A DNA stretch of 64,000 nt from JBFAPK01 sp040676675 (GCF_040676675.1 NZ_JBFAPK010000049.1:1-64000); one strand, 5' to 3'. Shown: positions 36,445 through 44,014, counted from the first letter of the stretch. Notes: generated by a model not told the origin, from the letters alone. Numbers and translations: made by a program.

Positions 36445-37626
36445 TCAGTCCCGCGGGTCGTGCGGGTCGAGCCCGTGCAGCGGGAAGACGGCCCGGCGGG
36501 TGGCGGTGATCGCCCGGTCCACCGCGTCCGGCTCGCCGGTCGGCTGCCACGGCTCGTACGACGGGTCGGCGTCGTCGGTCATCCGCAGCGGCACCTCGCG
36601 CTGCGGCCGGCGCTGCTTGGCCAGGTCACGCCAGTCCGGCGGGGTCAGCGCGGCCGGGTCGACCGGCTCCCCGGTGGCGATGGCGAGCAGGTGCGTCCAC
36701 GCCCGGGGCACCACCTCGACCAGGGCGTACCCGCCGCCGCCGGTGGCGACCCAGCGTCCCTCGCAGAGCTCGTCGGCGAGCGCCCGCAGCGCCAGGTAGC
36801 TGGCCCGCTGCCCGTCCACCGACAGGCGCAGGTCGGCCAGGGGGTCGAGCCGGTGGCTGTCCGCGCCGCACTGGGTGACGAGCACCTGCGGCCGGAACGC
36901 CCGCAGCACCGACGGGACGACCGCGTGGAAGGCGCGCAGCCACCCGGCGTCGGCGGTACCGGGCGGCAGCGGCACGTTCACCGCGCTCCCCTCGGCGCCC
37001 GGCCCGCCGGTCTCGTCGGAGAAGCCGGTGCCCGGGAAGAGCGCCAGCGGCGTCTCGTGCAGGCTGATGGTGAGCACCCGGGGATCGGTGTAGAAGATCT
37101 CCTGCACGCCGTCGCCGTGGTGCACGTCGACGTCCACGTAGGCGACCCGCTCGGCGCCGAGGTCGAGCAGCCGGGCGATGGCCACGGCCGGGTCGTTGTA
37201 GACGCAGAAGCCGGCCGCCCGGCCCGGCATGGCGTGGTGCAGTCCCCCGGCGATGTTGACCGCGCGCCGCACCTCGCCCCGCCAGACCGCCTCGGCGGCG
37301 GCGAGGCTGGCGCCCGCGACCAGCGCGCTGGACTCGTGCATCCCCGGGAAGATCGGGTTGTCGGAGGTACCGAGGCCGTAGCCGGAGAAGAACGGGTCGT
37401 CCGGTGCGGCGCGGACGGCGTCGAGGTAGTCGGGGCGGTGCACCCGGGCCAGCGCCTCGTCGTCGGCCGGTTCGGGGGCGAGCAGGCGTACCCCGGGCCG
37501 GCCGAGGATGCCGTACTGGCGGGCGAGCGCGATGGTCAACTCCACCCGTACCGGGTCGAGCGGATGCTCACCCAGGTCGTACGCCAGCAGGGCCTCGTCC
37601 CACACCACCAGAGTGTCGTCCGACAT
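36445..37626 (-). CDS. Histone-deacetylase-superfamily protein (AcuC-like)
   Basis: A 393-residue zinc-dependent arginase/deacetylase-fold enzyme. Motifs: HRPDYLDAV, IAGGLHHAMPGRAAGFCVYNDPAVAI (active-site His pair), VDVDVHHGDGVQEIF (zinc Asp and His), ISLHETPLALFPGTG, and TQCGADSHRLDPLADL. Residues match the acetoin-utilisation AcuC group, which removes acetyl groups from acetyl-CoA synthetase lysines in Bacillus. The gene directly precedes the GNAT-ACS fusion (30-nt gap), so acetyl-transfer and removal are likely co-expressed. ATG 37626. Confidence 0.92.
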   Translation of the reverse strand: MSDDTLVVWDEALLAYDLGEHPLDPVRVELTIALARQYGILGRPGVRLLAPEPADDEALARVHRPDYLDAVRAAPDDPFFSGYGLGTSDNPIFPGMHESSALVAGASLAAAEAVWRGEVRRAVNIAGGLHHAMPGRAAGFCVYNDPAVAIARLLDLGAERVAYVDVDVHHGDGVQEIFYTDPRVLTISLHETPLALFPGTGFSDETGGPGAEGSAVNVPLPPGTADAGWLRAFHAVVPSVLRAFRPQVLVTQCGADSHRLDPLADLRLSVDGQRASYLALRALADELCEGRWVATGGGGYALVEVVPRAWTHLLAIATGEPVDPAALTPPDWRDLAKQRRPQREVPLRMTDDADPSYEPWQPTGEPDAVDRAITATRRAVFPLHGLDPHDPRD

Positions 37627-37706
37627 GGCGCCATCGTCGCACGGGTCCGGCCCGTACGCGGAGCACGGGCGGTGCACCCGGGTACCCGCTCCGCACCCGC
37701 CGCAGG

Positions 37707-38576
37707 TCAGCCCCGCTCGGCCCGGGCAACCGGCCGGGTCGTGTCGGTCACCCACTCGCTCCAGGATCCGACATACAGGGCGGCGTCGGTCCGGCCGGCC
37801 AGGTGCAGCGCGAGTACCGCCTGCGCGGCGGTCACCCCCGAACCGCAGTACGCCCCGACCGGTACCCCCGGCTCGACGCCGGCCAGCGCGAACCGCGACC
37901 GGAGCCGGTCCGCGGCGAGGAAGCGCCCGTCCGGATCGAGCTGCTCGGTGATCGGCAGGTTCACCGCGCCCGGGATGTGCCCGGCCACGGGGTCGATCGG
38001 CTCGGTCTCGCCCCGGTAGCGCGCCGCGGCCCGGACGTCGACGAGCACGCCGTCGCCGGCGGCGAGCTTCGCGGCCCCGGCGGCGTCCAGCACGGGCAGC
38101 GATCCCGGGCGCACCACGATGTCGCCGGGCGCGGGGGCGGGCGCGGACGTGCTCACCGGCCGCCCGCTCGCCAGCCAGGCCGGGTAGCCCCCGTCGAGGA
38201 CCCGGACCGGGCGGTGGCCGGCCCAGCGCAGGGTCCACCAGGCGCGGGACGCGGAGAGGCCGGAGCCGCCGTCGTAGACGACCACCGGGTGGTCCCGGCG
38301 TACCCCGGCCGCGCGCAGCGCGCGCTGCAGCGACTCGGGATCCGGCAGCGGGTGCCGCCCGCCGGGGCCGGGCGGCCCGCAGAGGTCGCGGTCGAGGTCG
38401 ACGAAGACGGCCCCCGGGACATGACCGGCGTCATAGTCCTCGCGCCCGGGCGGACCGCCGAGGCTCCACCGCACGTCGAGGAGGGTGGGCGGCCGGTCGG
38501 AGGCCAACTCGTCGGCGAGACCGGTGACGTCGACAACAAGATCACCATTGCGCGGCATGCCGCCAGTCAACACCAT
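37707..38576 (-). CDS. sseA: Two-domain sulfurtransferase (rhodanese)
   Basis: A 289-residue tandem-rhodanese protein. The N-terminal inactive domain has TLLDVRWSLGGPPGREDYDAGHVPGAVFVDLD and VVVYDGGSGLSASRAWWTLR. The C-terminal domain has VLVDVRAAARYRGE, DPVAGHIPGAVNLP and the active-site loop AYCGSGVTA with the persulfide Cys. CGSGVTA is typical of the mercaptopyruvate/thiosulfate class of this lineage. Start ATG 38576 or ATG 38558 (six residues shorter) cannot be separated, since neither has a strong ribosome-binding site. Confidence 0.9.
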   Translation of the reverse strand: MVLTGGMPRNGDLVVDVTGLADELASDRPPTLLDVRWSLGGPPGREDYDAGHVPGAVFVDLDRDLCGPPGPGGRHPLPDPESLQRALRAAGVRRDHPVVVYDGGSGLSASRAWWTLRWAGHRPVRVLDGGYPAWLASGRPVSTSAPAPAPGDIVVRPGSLPVLDAAGAAKLAAGDGVLVDVRAAARYRGETEPIDPVAGHIPGAVNLPITEQLDPDGRFLAADRLRSRFALAGVEPGVPVGAYCGSGVTAAQAVLALHLAGRTDAALYVGSWSEWVTDTTRPVARAERG

Positions 38577-38626
38577 CCCGCAGGCCAACCACAGTTCGGC
38601 TGACGGATGATGTCGGTCCGTCGAGG

Positions 38627-38632
38627 TAGCAT
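38627..38632 (+). promoter_or_regulatory. Candidate -10 element of the ideR leader
   Basis: TAGCAT lies 24 nt before the GTG of the 18-codon leader reading frame, and a small dyad TCGAGGTAGCATCGA surrounds it. No convincing -35 at normal spacing was found, so this is tentative. Confidence 0.35.
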
Positions 38633-38655
38633 CGACATCCTGGAGGGCGGCTGAC

Positions 38656-38712
38656 GTGAACAAGCTTGTCGATACCACCGAGCACCGGTACGTCTTCGGG
38701 GGAGGGTGTTGA
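38656..38712 (+). CDS. 18-codon leader ORF duplicating the IdeR start region
   Basis: GTG 38656, preceded by GGAGGG 8 nt away, reads VNKLVDTTEHRYVFGGGC and stops at TGA 38710-38712, two nt before the GTG of the regulator. Its first nine codons copy those of the regulator (VNDLVDTTEM), and the ribosome-binding site and 8-nt spacing are also repeated. The stretch GTCGATACCACCGAG is identical in both. This is a 59-nt-offset duplication of a translation initiation region. Whether a peptide is made is not known. Confidence 0.5.
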   Translation: MNKLVDTTEHRYVFGGGC

Positions 38713-38714
38713 TC

Positions 38715-39395
38715 GTGAATGACCTAGTCGATACCACCGAGATGTACCTCCGCACCATCCTCGAACTGGAAGAGGAGGGTGTCCCGCCGCTGCGGGCCCG
38801 GATCGCCGAGCGGTTGAGCCAGAGCGGCCCCACCGTCAGCCAGACGGTGGCGCGGATGGAGCGCGACGGGCTCCTGACTGTCGAGGGCGACCGTCACCTG
38901 TCGCTCACCCCGAGCGGCCGGCTCGCCGCCATCTCGGTCATGCGCAAGCACCGCCTCGCGGAACTCCTGCTGGTCAACGTGATCGGCCTGCCCTACGAGG
39001 AGGCCCACGACGAGGCCTGCCGCTGGGAGCACGTGATGAGCGACGCGGTGGAGAAGCGGGTCTACGACCTGCTCAACCGCCCCACCCGCTCGCCGTACGG
39101 CAACCCGATCCCGGGGCTGGAGGCGCTCGGCGACGCCGAACCGCAGCCCACCGATCCGGGCAGCGAGCGCAACCTGGCCTTCCCCGGCCTCACCGGCCCC
39201 GTCGTGGTGCGCCGCATCTGCGAGAGCGTCCAGAAGAACAGCGACGTCCTACGGCAGTTGCACGCCGCCGGGGTCGACCCGGGCGCCACGGTCACCGTGG
39301 CGCAGGAGCGGGACGGGGTGACGATCAACCGCTCGGGCGACAAGATCCGGCTGCCCCGCGAGGTCGCCTCCCGCGTCTTCGTCGCCGCCGGCTGA
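38715..39395 (+). CDS. ideR: DtxR-family iron-dependent repressor (IdeR/DmdR-like)
   Basis: A 226-residue Fe(II)-dependent repressor of iron uptake and related genes. Three domains: winged helix-turn-helix (about 1-65, with IAERLSQSGPTVSQTVARMERDG), dimerisation/metal domain (65-140) and C-terminal SH3-like domain (about 150-225). The metal residues Met10, His79, Glu83, His98, Cys102, Glu105 and His106 fall at the exact numbers of Corynebacterium DtxR when GTG 38715 is used, which settles the start against GTG 38706. The site GGGGGAGGG precedes this GTG by 8-9 nt. A duplicated leader ORF lies immediately upstream. Confidence 0.97.
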   Translation: MNDLVDTTEMYLRTILELEEEGVPPLRARIAERLSQSGPTVSQTVARMERDGLLTVEGDRHLSLTPSGRLAAISVMRKHRLAELLLVNVIGLPYEEAHDEACRWEHVMSDAVEKRVYDLLNRPTRSPYGNPIPGLEALGDAEPQPTDPGSERNLAFPGLTGPVVVRRICESVQKNSDVLRQLHAAGVDPGATVTVAQERDGVTINRSGDKIRLPREVASRVFVAAG

Positions 39396-39420
39396 CCCGG
39401 CACAGACCCGAGTACCACCG

Positions 39421-39452
39421 AACGGCCAGTTCCCCCGGGGGAGCTGGCCGTT
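39421..39452. terminator. Terminator after ideR
   Basis: AACGGCCAG...CTGGCCGTT with the inner CCCCC/GGGGG stem, followed by TTCTTCT. Starts 26 nt after the stop. Confidence 0.88.
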
Positions 39453-39531
39453 TCTTCTCGCCCGCCCGCCCGGCCCGGCTCGGCTCTGCCCCCGGCCTGG
39501 CTCGGCTCCGGCTCGGCTCGGCTCGGCTCGG

Positions 39532-39602
39532 CGATCATGGAGTTTGTGGCCGGAATTTTGCTCCTTATGTCGACTTCTTGACGACCACAACTCCTTCATC
39601 GG
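39532..39602. repeat. Dispersed palindromic element, copy A
   Basis: A 71-nt element with ends CGATCATGGAGTTTGTGG and CCACAACTCCTTCATCGG, which are imperfect inverted repeats. The second copy is at 55570-55640. The middle is AT-rich (GAATTTTG, TTATGTCG). It lies between the ideR terminator and the 23-bp tandem repeat. Known actinobacterial intergenic repeats have similar sizes; the family identity here was not looked up. Confidence 0.75.
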
Positions 39603-39646
39603 CGAGCCGGGGCCGGCGTTGGCGGCGAGCCGGGGCGGGCGTTGGC
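39601..39646. repeat. 23-bp tandem direct repeat
   Basis: Two adjacent copies of GGCGAGCCGGGG[C/G]CGGGCGTTGGC-type sequence (39601-39623 and 39624-39646), differing at one position. They directly abut the right end of palindromic element copy A. Confidence 0.8.
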
Positions 39647-39663
39647 GTGGGTGTGAGCTGGGG

Positions 39664-39681
39664 TGATATCGGATTCGATAT
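39664..39681. promoter_or_regulatory. Inverted repeat, candidate operator of the MBL-fold gene
   Basis: GATATCG-GATT-CGATATC, 7-bp perfect arms, 87 nt upstream of the MBL-fold start. The arrangement is that of a dimeric repressor site. No regulator gene is adjacent, so the binding protein is unknown. Confidence 0.45.
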
Positions 39682-39767
39682 CGCGAGGTGCCGATCTTGG
39701 TGTTGGCCCGGGGGCGGCCTCCGTTGCTTCGATGAGCGGGTTCGTCACCAACGGGAGGACAAGCACC

Positions 39768-40805
39768 ATGTGTGAGAGCTGTGCAGCACCCGGGCAGCCC
39801 GGCGCCCAGCAGGGGCTCAACCGGCGCGGACTGCTCCGTGCCGCGGCGGTCGGCGGCGTCGCCGCCACTGGCATCGCCGGGATCGCACCCGCCGCCTCGG
39901 CGGCCGTGCCCGCGGCGCGGGCCGCGGCGACGGTACGCCCCGCCGGGCGGGCCGGTGTGTCGATGCGCTGGCTCGGCGTCGCCGGCTGGGAGCTGAACAT
40001 CGACGGTCGGATCCTGTACTTCGACCCGTACGTGAGCCGGTTCGACTACACGGCCGAGGGCGGCGCGCTGCGGCCGGACCCGACGGTGGTCACCACGCTG
40101 CTCGCCACCGGCCGGCTCGCCGGCCCACCGGAACTCATCATGGTCAGCCACGGCCACTGGGACCACCTGAGCGACGTACCGCAACTGCTCGGCCGACCGG
40201 GCTGGGGCGACGCGGTGATCCGCACGATGGGTGGCGAGACGCAGCGGAACCTGCTCACGGCGATGGGCGTGTCCGAGCAGCGGCTGGCGAACTTCATCAC
40301 CGTCAGCGGCGGCGAGGACCTCACGTTCGGCCCGTACCAGGTCCAGGTCGTCCGGAGCCTGCACAGCCAGTCCAAGGGGTACGGCTACGGCTACCCGGGG
40401 CTGCGGGTCGCCCCGCCGCCCCCGCCGACCAAGGTCTCCGAGCTGGTCGAGGGGGGCACGCTCGCGTACCAGGTGACGGTGCCGGACCGCATCAAGATCC
40501 TCATGTTCGGCGGTACCAACTTCGTCGAGCGCGAGCTGGCCGGGCTCCGCCCGGACGTGGTGGCGATCTCGATGACCGACTTCAGCTCGGTCAACCGGTA
40601 CCTGGAGCGCCTGCTCACCGTCCTCGGCGGCCCCCGGTACGTGATCCCGGTGCACAACGACGACATGATCACCGGGTACGACTCACCGAAGCTGCCCGAC
40701 ACGGTCAACCGGGCCCCGGTGGAGCAGCTCAGGGCGACCATCTCGGCGCTGCGGCTGAGCACGCAGGTGATCGAGCCCCGTCACCTGGAGCCGATCAACT
40801 TCTAG
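39768..40805 (+). CDS. Tat-exported metallo-beta-lactamase-fold hydrolase
   Basis: A 345-residue protein with a twin-arginine signal (NRRGLLRAAAVGGVAATGIAG, about residues 18-38) ending in an ASAA-type cleavage region, then an MBL-fold domain with the zinc motif MVSHGHWDHLSD (HxHxDH, about 126-131) and late IPVHND. The N-terminal CESCAAPG before the Tat motif is unusual. Similar to secreted L-ascorbate/AHL-lactonase-like UlaG-type hydrolases, with YGYGYPGLRV lining the site; substrate unknown. ATG 39768 with GGGAGGAC upstream. Confidence 0.88.
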   Translation: MCESCAAPGQPGAQQGLNRRGLLRAAAVGGVAATGIAGIAPAASAAVPAARAAATVRPAGRAGVSMRWLGVAGWELNIDGRILYFDPYVSRFDYTAEGGALRPDPTVVTTLLATGRLAGPPELIMVSHGHWDHLSDVPQLLGRPGWGDAVIRTMGGETQRNLLTAMGVSEQRLANFITVSGGEDLTFGPYQVQVVRSLHSQSKGYGYGYPGLRVAPPPPPTKVSELVEGGTLAYQVTVPDRIKILMFGGTNFVERELAGLRPDVVAISMTDFSSVNRYLERLLTVLGGPRYVIPVHNDDMITGYDSPKLPDTVNRAPVEQLRATISALRLSTQVIEPRHLEPINF

Positions 40806-40809
40806 CCGA

Positions 40810-40851
40810 CCGCCGCGGCCGGGGTGCGCCACCGCACCCCGGCCGCGGCGG
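40810..40851. terminator. Terminator after the MBL-fold gene
   Basis: CCGCCGCGGCCGGGGTGCG pairs with CGCACCCCGGCCGCGGCGG through a 4-nt loop, beginning 5 nt after the stop. Confidence 0.88.
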
Positions 40852-40897
40852 CGACCTGCGTGAACCCTTGAAAAGATCGAATGGAAGGCTCGTGACC

Positions 40898-41467
40898 ATG
40901 GCCCCGAAGAAGGCAGATCTGTCGACCACCCGCCGGCTCGGGCTGCTGCTCGGCGCGGCGGCGCTGCTCGGCGGCTGCGACGGTGTCGAGCCGCTGCCCA
41001 AGCCGGTGCCGCCGACGACGACGGCCACGGCGACCTGCCCCGCGTCCGGTGTCACCGTCACCGCCGGCGAGGTCGACGGCGCCGGCGGCCTACGGGCGCT
41101 CGGCATCCAGCTCACCAACTGCGGCGGCGCCACCTACCGGGTGCAGGGCTTTCCGTCGGTACGCGTCCTGGACGCCGACCGGAAGCCCCTCCCGGTCACC
41201 GTCGGAAACGGCTCCTCTCCCGTCAGCGCGCCCGACGGCTGGGACACCCCGCCGGTGCCGCTGACGCTGGCGGCCGGGGAGAGCGCCAGGGCGCGGGTGC
41301 TGTGGCGCAACACCGTGACGGACTCGACCGCTCCCGCCGCCGAGGGCAGCTACCTGGAGGTCACGCCCGCCGCGGGAGAGCCCGCCCAGCTCGTTGCCGT
41401 ACGCGGTGGGATCGACCTCGGCAACACCGGCCGGCTCGCGGTCAACGCCTGGTCCCTGCGGAGCTAG
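40898..41467 (+). CDS. DUF4232 lipoprotein
   Basis: A 189-residue lipoprotein: signal with RRLGLLLGAAALLGGC (lipobox LGGC, Cys about 27), then a linker rich in Pro/Thr and a DUF4232 domain (about 55-185) with LGIQLTNCGGATYRVQGFPSVRVLDADRKPL and LAAGESARARVLWRN. Cell-surface, function unknown. ATG 40898 is chosen because GGAAGG sits 9 nt upstream; GTG 40892 would leave 3 nt. Its TAG shares the palindrome CTAG with the opposite-strand gene. Confidence 0.88.
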   Translation: MAPKKADLSTTRRLGLLLGAAALLGGCDGVEPLPKPVPPTTTATATCPASGVTVTAGEVDGAGGLRALGIQLTNCGGATYRVQGFPSVRVLDADRKPLPVTVGNGSSPVSAPDGWDTPPVPLTLAAGESARARVLWRNTVTDSTAPAAEGSYLEVTPAAGEPAQLVAVRGGIDLGNTGRLAVNAWSLRS

Positions 41468-42012
41468 ACCTTCCGGACGTCGAGCTTCTTGGCCAGCTCG
41501 ACGAGCTTCTCGGCGAACGCGTCCGCGTCGTCCGGGTTCTGGTCGGCCGGGAACGTGTACCGCATGATGACCAGCCGCCCGTCGTTGCTGAGCCAGCCGA
41601 CCTCGACCGCCGGCCCGGCGCCCCGGGCCGGCGCGGAGGTCTGCCGGTACGCGGCCTTGCCCAGCCCGCTCACCGCCTTGGCGCCCTGCGGCACCATGTC
41701 GGTCTTGAAGCCCTGGGCGTCCGACGAGCTACGGGTGACCGAGAGGGCCAGTTCGGGCTGGGTCGTCTCCTGCGAGCGCAGCACGCAGGTGTGCGTCTGC
41801 CGCACCTGGCTCGCCGCGGAGACGTCGAACCGCGCGCCGGTGGCCTGCTCGACCACCGCGAAGTCCAGCGCCGCGCAGGCGCCGCCGGCCGACGCGGCGG
41901 GCAGTTCCACCGCCTCCGGCGGGCCGAGGACGGGCCGGTCCGCCGCCGGGTCCTGTGCACAACCGGCGAGCACCAGCAGGCTCGCGCCGATGAGACAGAG
42001 CCGCGCTCGCAC
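41464..42012 (-). CDS. Putative DUF3558-like lipoprotein
   Basis: A 182-residue lipoprotein with signal RARLCLIGASLLVLAGC (lipobox LAGC) and a secreted domain: CAALDFAVVEQATGARFDV, THTCVLRSQET, and VEVGWLSNDGRLVIMRYTF, with two Cys that may pair. The DUF3558-type pattern (C...C, single alpha-beta domain) is plausible but not certain. GTG 42012 is chosen because GGGAGG sits 5 nt upstream; GTG 42018 would overlap it. Convergent with the DUF4232 gene, overlapping by 4 nt. Confidence 0.75.
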   Translation of the reverse strand: MRARLCLIGASLLVLAGCAQDPAADRPVLGPPEAVELPAASAGGACAALDFAVVEQATGARFDVSAASQVRQTHTCVLRSQETTQPELALSVTRSSSDAQGFKTDMVPQGAKAVSGLGKAAYRQTSAPARGAGPAVEVGWLSNDGRLVIMRYTFPADQNPDDADAFAEKLVELAKKLDVRKV

Positions 42013-42179
42013 AGCCACCTCCCGCTAGCCCCGGCCGGCTCGGCCGAGGAGTCCGTCGGACACCGTACGGGGTCGGGGCGTCCGCCGGTAGGCCGGTCCC
42101 CCGGGTTCGGGCGGGCTCCGCCGGCAAAACTCCCGCCGCCGTCCGGTCGACCCGGATTCGGCCTGATCACGGGGGTGGG

Positions 42180-43532
42180 TCAGTGTGGAAGTCCCGCCAC
42201 GATGTGCCGGGCGATCTCCAGCGAGCTGGTCGCGGCCGGGGACGGCGCGTTGAGCACGTGCACCTGGCGCTCGCCGCGCACCACCAGGAAATCGTCCACG
42301 AGGGATCCGTCCGGGGCGACCGCCTGGGCCCGTACGCCCGAGTGGGTGGGGGCGATGTCGTCGCCGGTCAGCTCGGGCACGAGCCGGGCCAGGCTGACCG
42401 CGAACCGGCGGCGCGACAGCGAGCGGCGTACCTCGGTCACGCCGTGCCGCAGGTGCCGGCGGGCCAGCCGCCACAGGCCCGGATAGCCGGCGAGTTCGGC
42501 CAGGTCACGCGGGTCGATACTGGCCCACGAGTACCCCTCCCGGGCCAGCGCCAGCACCGCGTTCGGGCCGGCGTGGACGGTACCGTCGATCATCCGGGTC
42601 AGGTGCACCCCGAGGAACGGCAGCCGCGGGTCGGGTACCGGGTAGATCAGCCCGCGGACCAGGTCCCGGCGCCCCGGGCGCAGCTCGTAGTACTCGCCCC
42701 GGAACGGCACGATCCGCGCGGGCGGGATCACGCCGGCGAGCCGGGCCACCCGGTCGGCGTGCAGCCCGGCACAGTTGACCAGCACGTCGGCGACGACCTC
42801 GCCCGGCCCGCTCACACCGCCGCCCGGCCCGCTCACACCGCCGCCCGGCCCGCTCACACCGCCGCCCGGCCCGCTCACACCGCCGCCCGGCCCGCTCACA
42901 CCGCCGGGACCGGAGCTACCGGCCTCCGCCGGGCGGACGCCGTCCCCGGGCGCGCCAGCACCCGGCGGGTACCCCTCCGTGTGGACGATCTGCTCGCCGC
43001 CGCGTACCTCGATCCCCGTGACCCGCGTGCCGAGCCGTACCGACGCGCCGGCGTCACGCGCCAACCGGGCCAACGCCGCGCAGACGGCGGTGAAGTCCAC
43101 GATGCCCGTGCTCGCCACGTGCAGGGCCGCGAGGCAGCGCGCCGCCGGCTCGTACTCGCGCGCCTCTGCGGCGCCGACGAGCCGGGCCGGCAGGCCGTTC
43201 GCCACCGCCCGTTCGTACAGCGCCCGCAGCCGGGGCAGTTCCGGCTCGTCGATGGCGACGATGAGCTTGCCGCAGACCCGTACCGGCACGCCGTTCTCCC
43301 GGCAGAAGTCCACCATGGAGCGGTTGCCGGCGCGGCAGAGTCGGGCCTTGAGGCTCCCCGGCCGGTAGTAGACCCCGGCGTGGATGACGCCCGAGTTGTG
43401 CCCGGTCTGGTGGGCCGCCAGTCGCGGCTCCTTCTCCAGCACCGTCACCTCGGCGTCCGGCCGGTCCAGCGTGATCCGGTACGCGGTGGCGAGCCCGACG
43501 ATGCCACCGCCGATCACGACGTACCGCGTCAT
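42180..43532 (-). CDS. lhgO: L-2-hydroxyglutarate oxidase family FAD enzyme
   Basis: A 450-residue FAD-dependent oxidoreductase of the DAO superfamily. The dinucleotide-binding motif VVIGGGIVGLATAYRI is at the N-terminus, with EKEPRLAAHQTGHNSGVIHAGVYYRPGSLKARLC typical of LhgO. C-terminal parts have GEYYELRPGRRDLVRGLIYPVPDPRLPFLGVHLTR. The enzyme oxidises L-2-hydroxyglutarate to 2-oxoglutarate. A run of seven-residue repeats (SGPGGGV) is inserted at about residues 209-244, between two conserved beta strands and encoded by five perfect 21-bp units, and is absent from the usual family. ATG 43532. Confidence 0.9.
   Translation of the reverse strand: MTRYVVIGGGIVGLATAYRITLDRPDAEVTVLEKEPRLAAHQTGHNSGVIHAGVYYRPGSLKARLCRAGNRSMVDFCRENGVPVRVCGKLIVAIDEPELPRLRALYERAVANGLPARLVGAAEAREYEPAARCLAALHVASTGIVDFTAVCAALARLARDAGASVRLGTRVTGIEVRGGEQIVHTEGYPPGAGAPGDGVRPAEAGSSGPGGVSGPGGGVSGPGGGVSGPGGGVSGPGGGVSGPGEVVADVLVNCAGLHADRVARLAGVIPPARIVPFRGEYYELRPGRRDLVRGLIYPVPDPRLPFLGVHLTRMIDGTVHAGPNAVLALAREGYSWASIDPRDLAELAGYPGLWRLARRHLRHGVTEVRRSLSRRRFAVSLARLVPELTGDDIAPTHSGVRAQAVAPDGSLVDDFLVVRGERQVHVLNAPSPAATSSLEIARHIVAGLPH
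42802..42906. repeat. Five perfect copies of a 21-bp unit inside lhgO
   Basis: The unit CCCGGCCCGCTCACACCGCCG is repeated without mismatch at 42802, 42823, 42844, 42865 and 42886. It encodes GGGVSGP-type repeats on the minus strand. Being a multiple of three, changes in copy number keep the frame. Confidence 0.97.
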
Positions 43533-43543
43533 GGCCGCAGACG

Positions 43544-43906
43544 CTACCCGCCGGACGCGGCTCCGTCGGCCGGCGCGCCCGGCGCGGCGGCATCCGACGG
43601 GCCGAAGTCGCTCGACGGGCCGAAGTCGCTCGACGCGTCACCGTCGCCGTGCGGATCCGTGTCGACGTACGGGCAGTGCCGGCAGCCACGACCGCAGCAG
43701 GTGCCGCGCCGGGCCAGGAAGCCGGCGGTCAGCACGAACAGGCCCGTACGCGGATCCGGGTAGCCGGCGTCCCCGGCGGCGAGGGCGGCGGAGTGGGCGG
43801 CGAGGATCCGCTCGCGGTCCGGGTCGTCGGGCGGCAGCCGGGAGGGGTGTGGCTGGTCCAGCGGGCGGGGCGCCAGCGGCAGCCGCCGTCCCCGCTCACC
43901 GTCCAC
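43544..43906 (-). CDS. DUF5522 family cysteine-rich protein
   Basis: A 120-residue protein with PHPSRLPPDDPDRERILAAHSAAL and GLFVLTAGFLARRGTCCGRGCRHCPY, the DUF5522 cysteine block (CC..GC..CPY). The C-terminal part is a low-complexity Asp/Ser/Gly/Pro tail containing a duplicated SDFGPS from an 18-bp DNA repeat (43596-43613 and 43614-43631). Such proteins probably bind a metal; function unknown. 11 nt downstream of lhgO on the same strand. GTG start. Confidence 0.85.
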   Translation of the reverse strand: MDGERGRRLPLAPRPLDQPHPSRLPPDDPDRERILAAHSAALAAGDAGYPDPRTGLFVLTAGFLARRGTCCGRGCRHCPYVDTDPHGDGDASSDFGPSSDFGPSDAAAPGAPADGAASGG

Positions 43907-44014
43907 GCGGCCGACCCTACGCCACCCGGCCCGCGCCCCGACGGGCCAGCGCGCCGCGCGGTGGGATCGGCCGGCGCGACCCGAGCGGCCCGGCTTAGCC
44001 GTCGGGGTGAGCGT

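Noticed and set aside
38706..38714. Upstream GTG as the start of ideR
   Set aside because: It lies inside the ribosome-binding site and would shift the DtxR metal-site numbers (Met10, Cys102, Glu105, His106) by three residues.
42802..42906. Five regular repeats taken as a CRISPR array
   Set aside because: The units are directly joined without spacers, lie in a coding region and keep frame with lhgO; no cas genes nearby.
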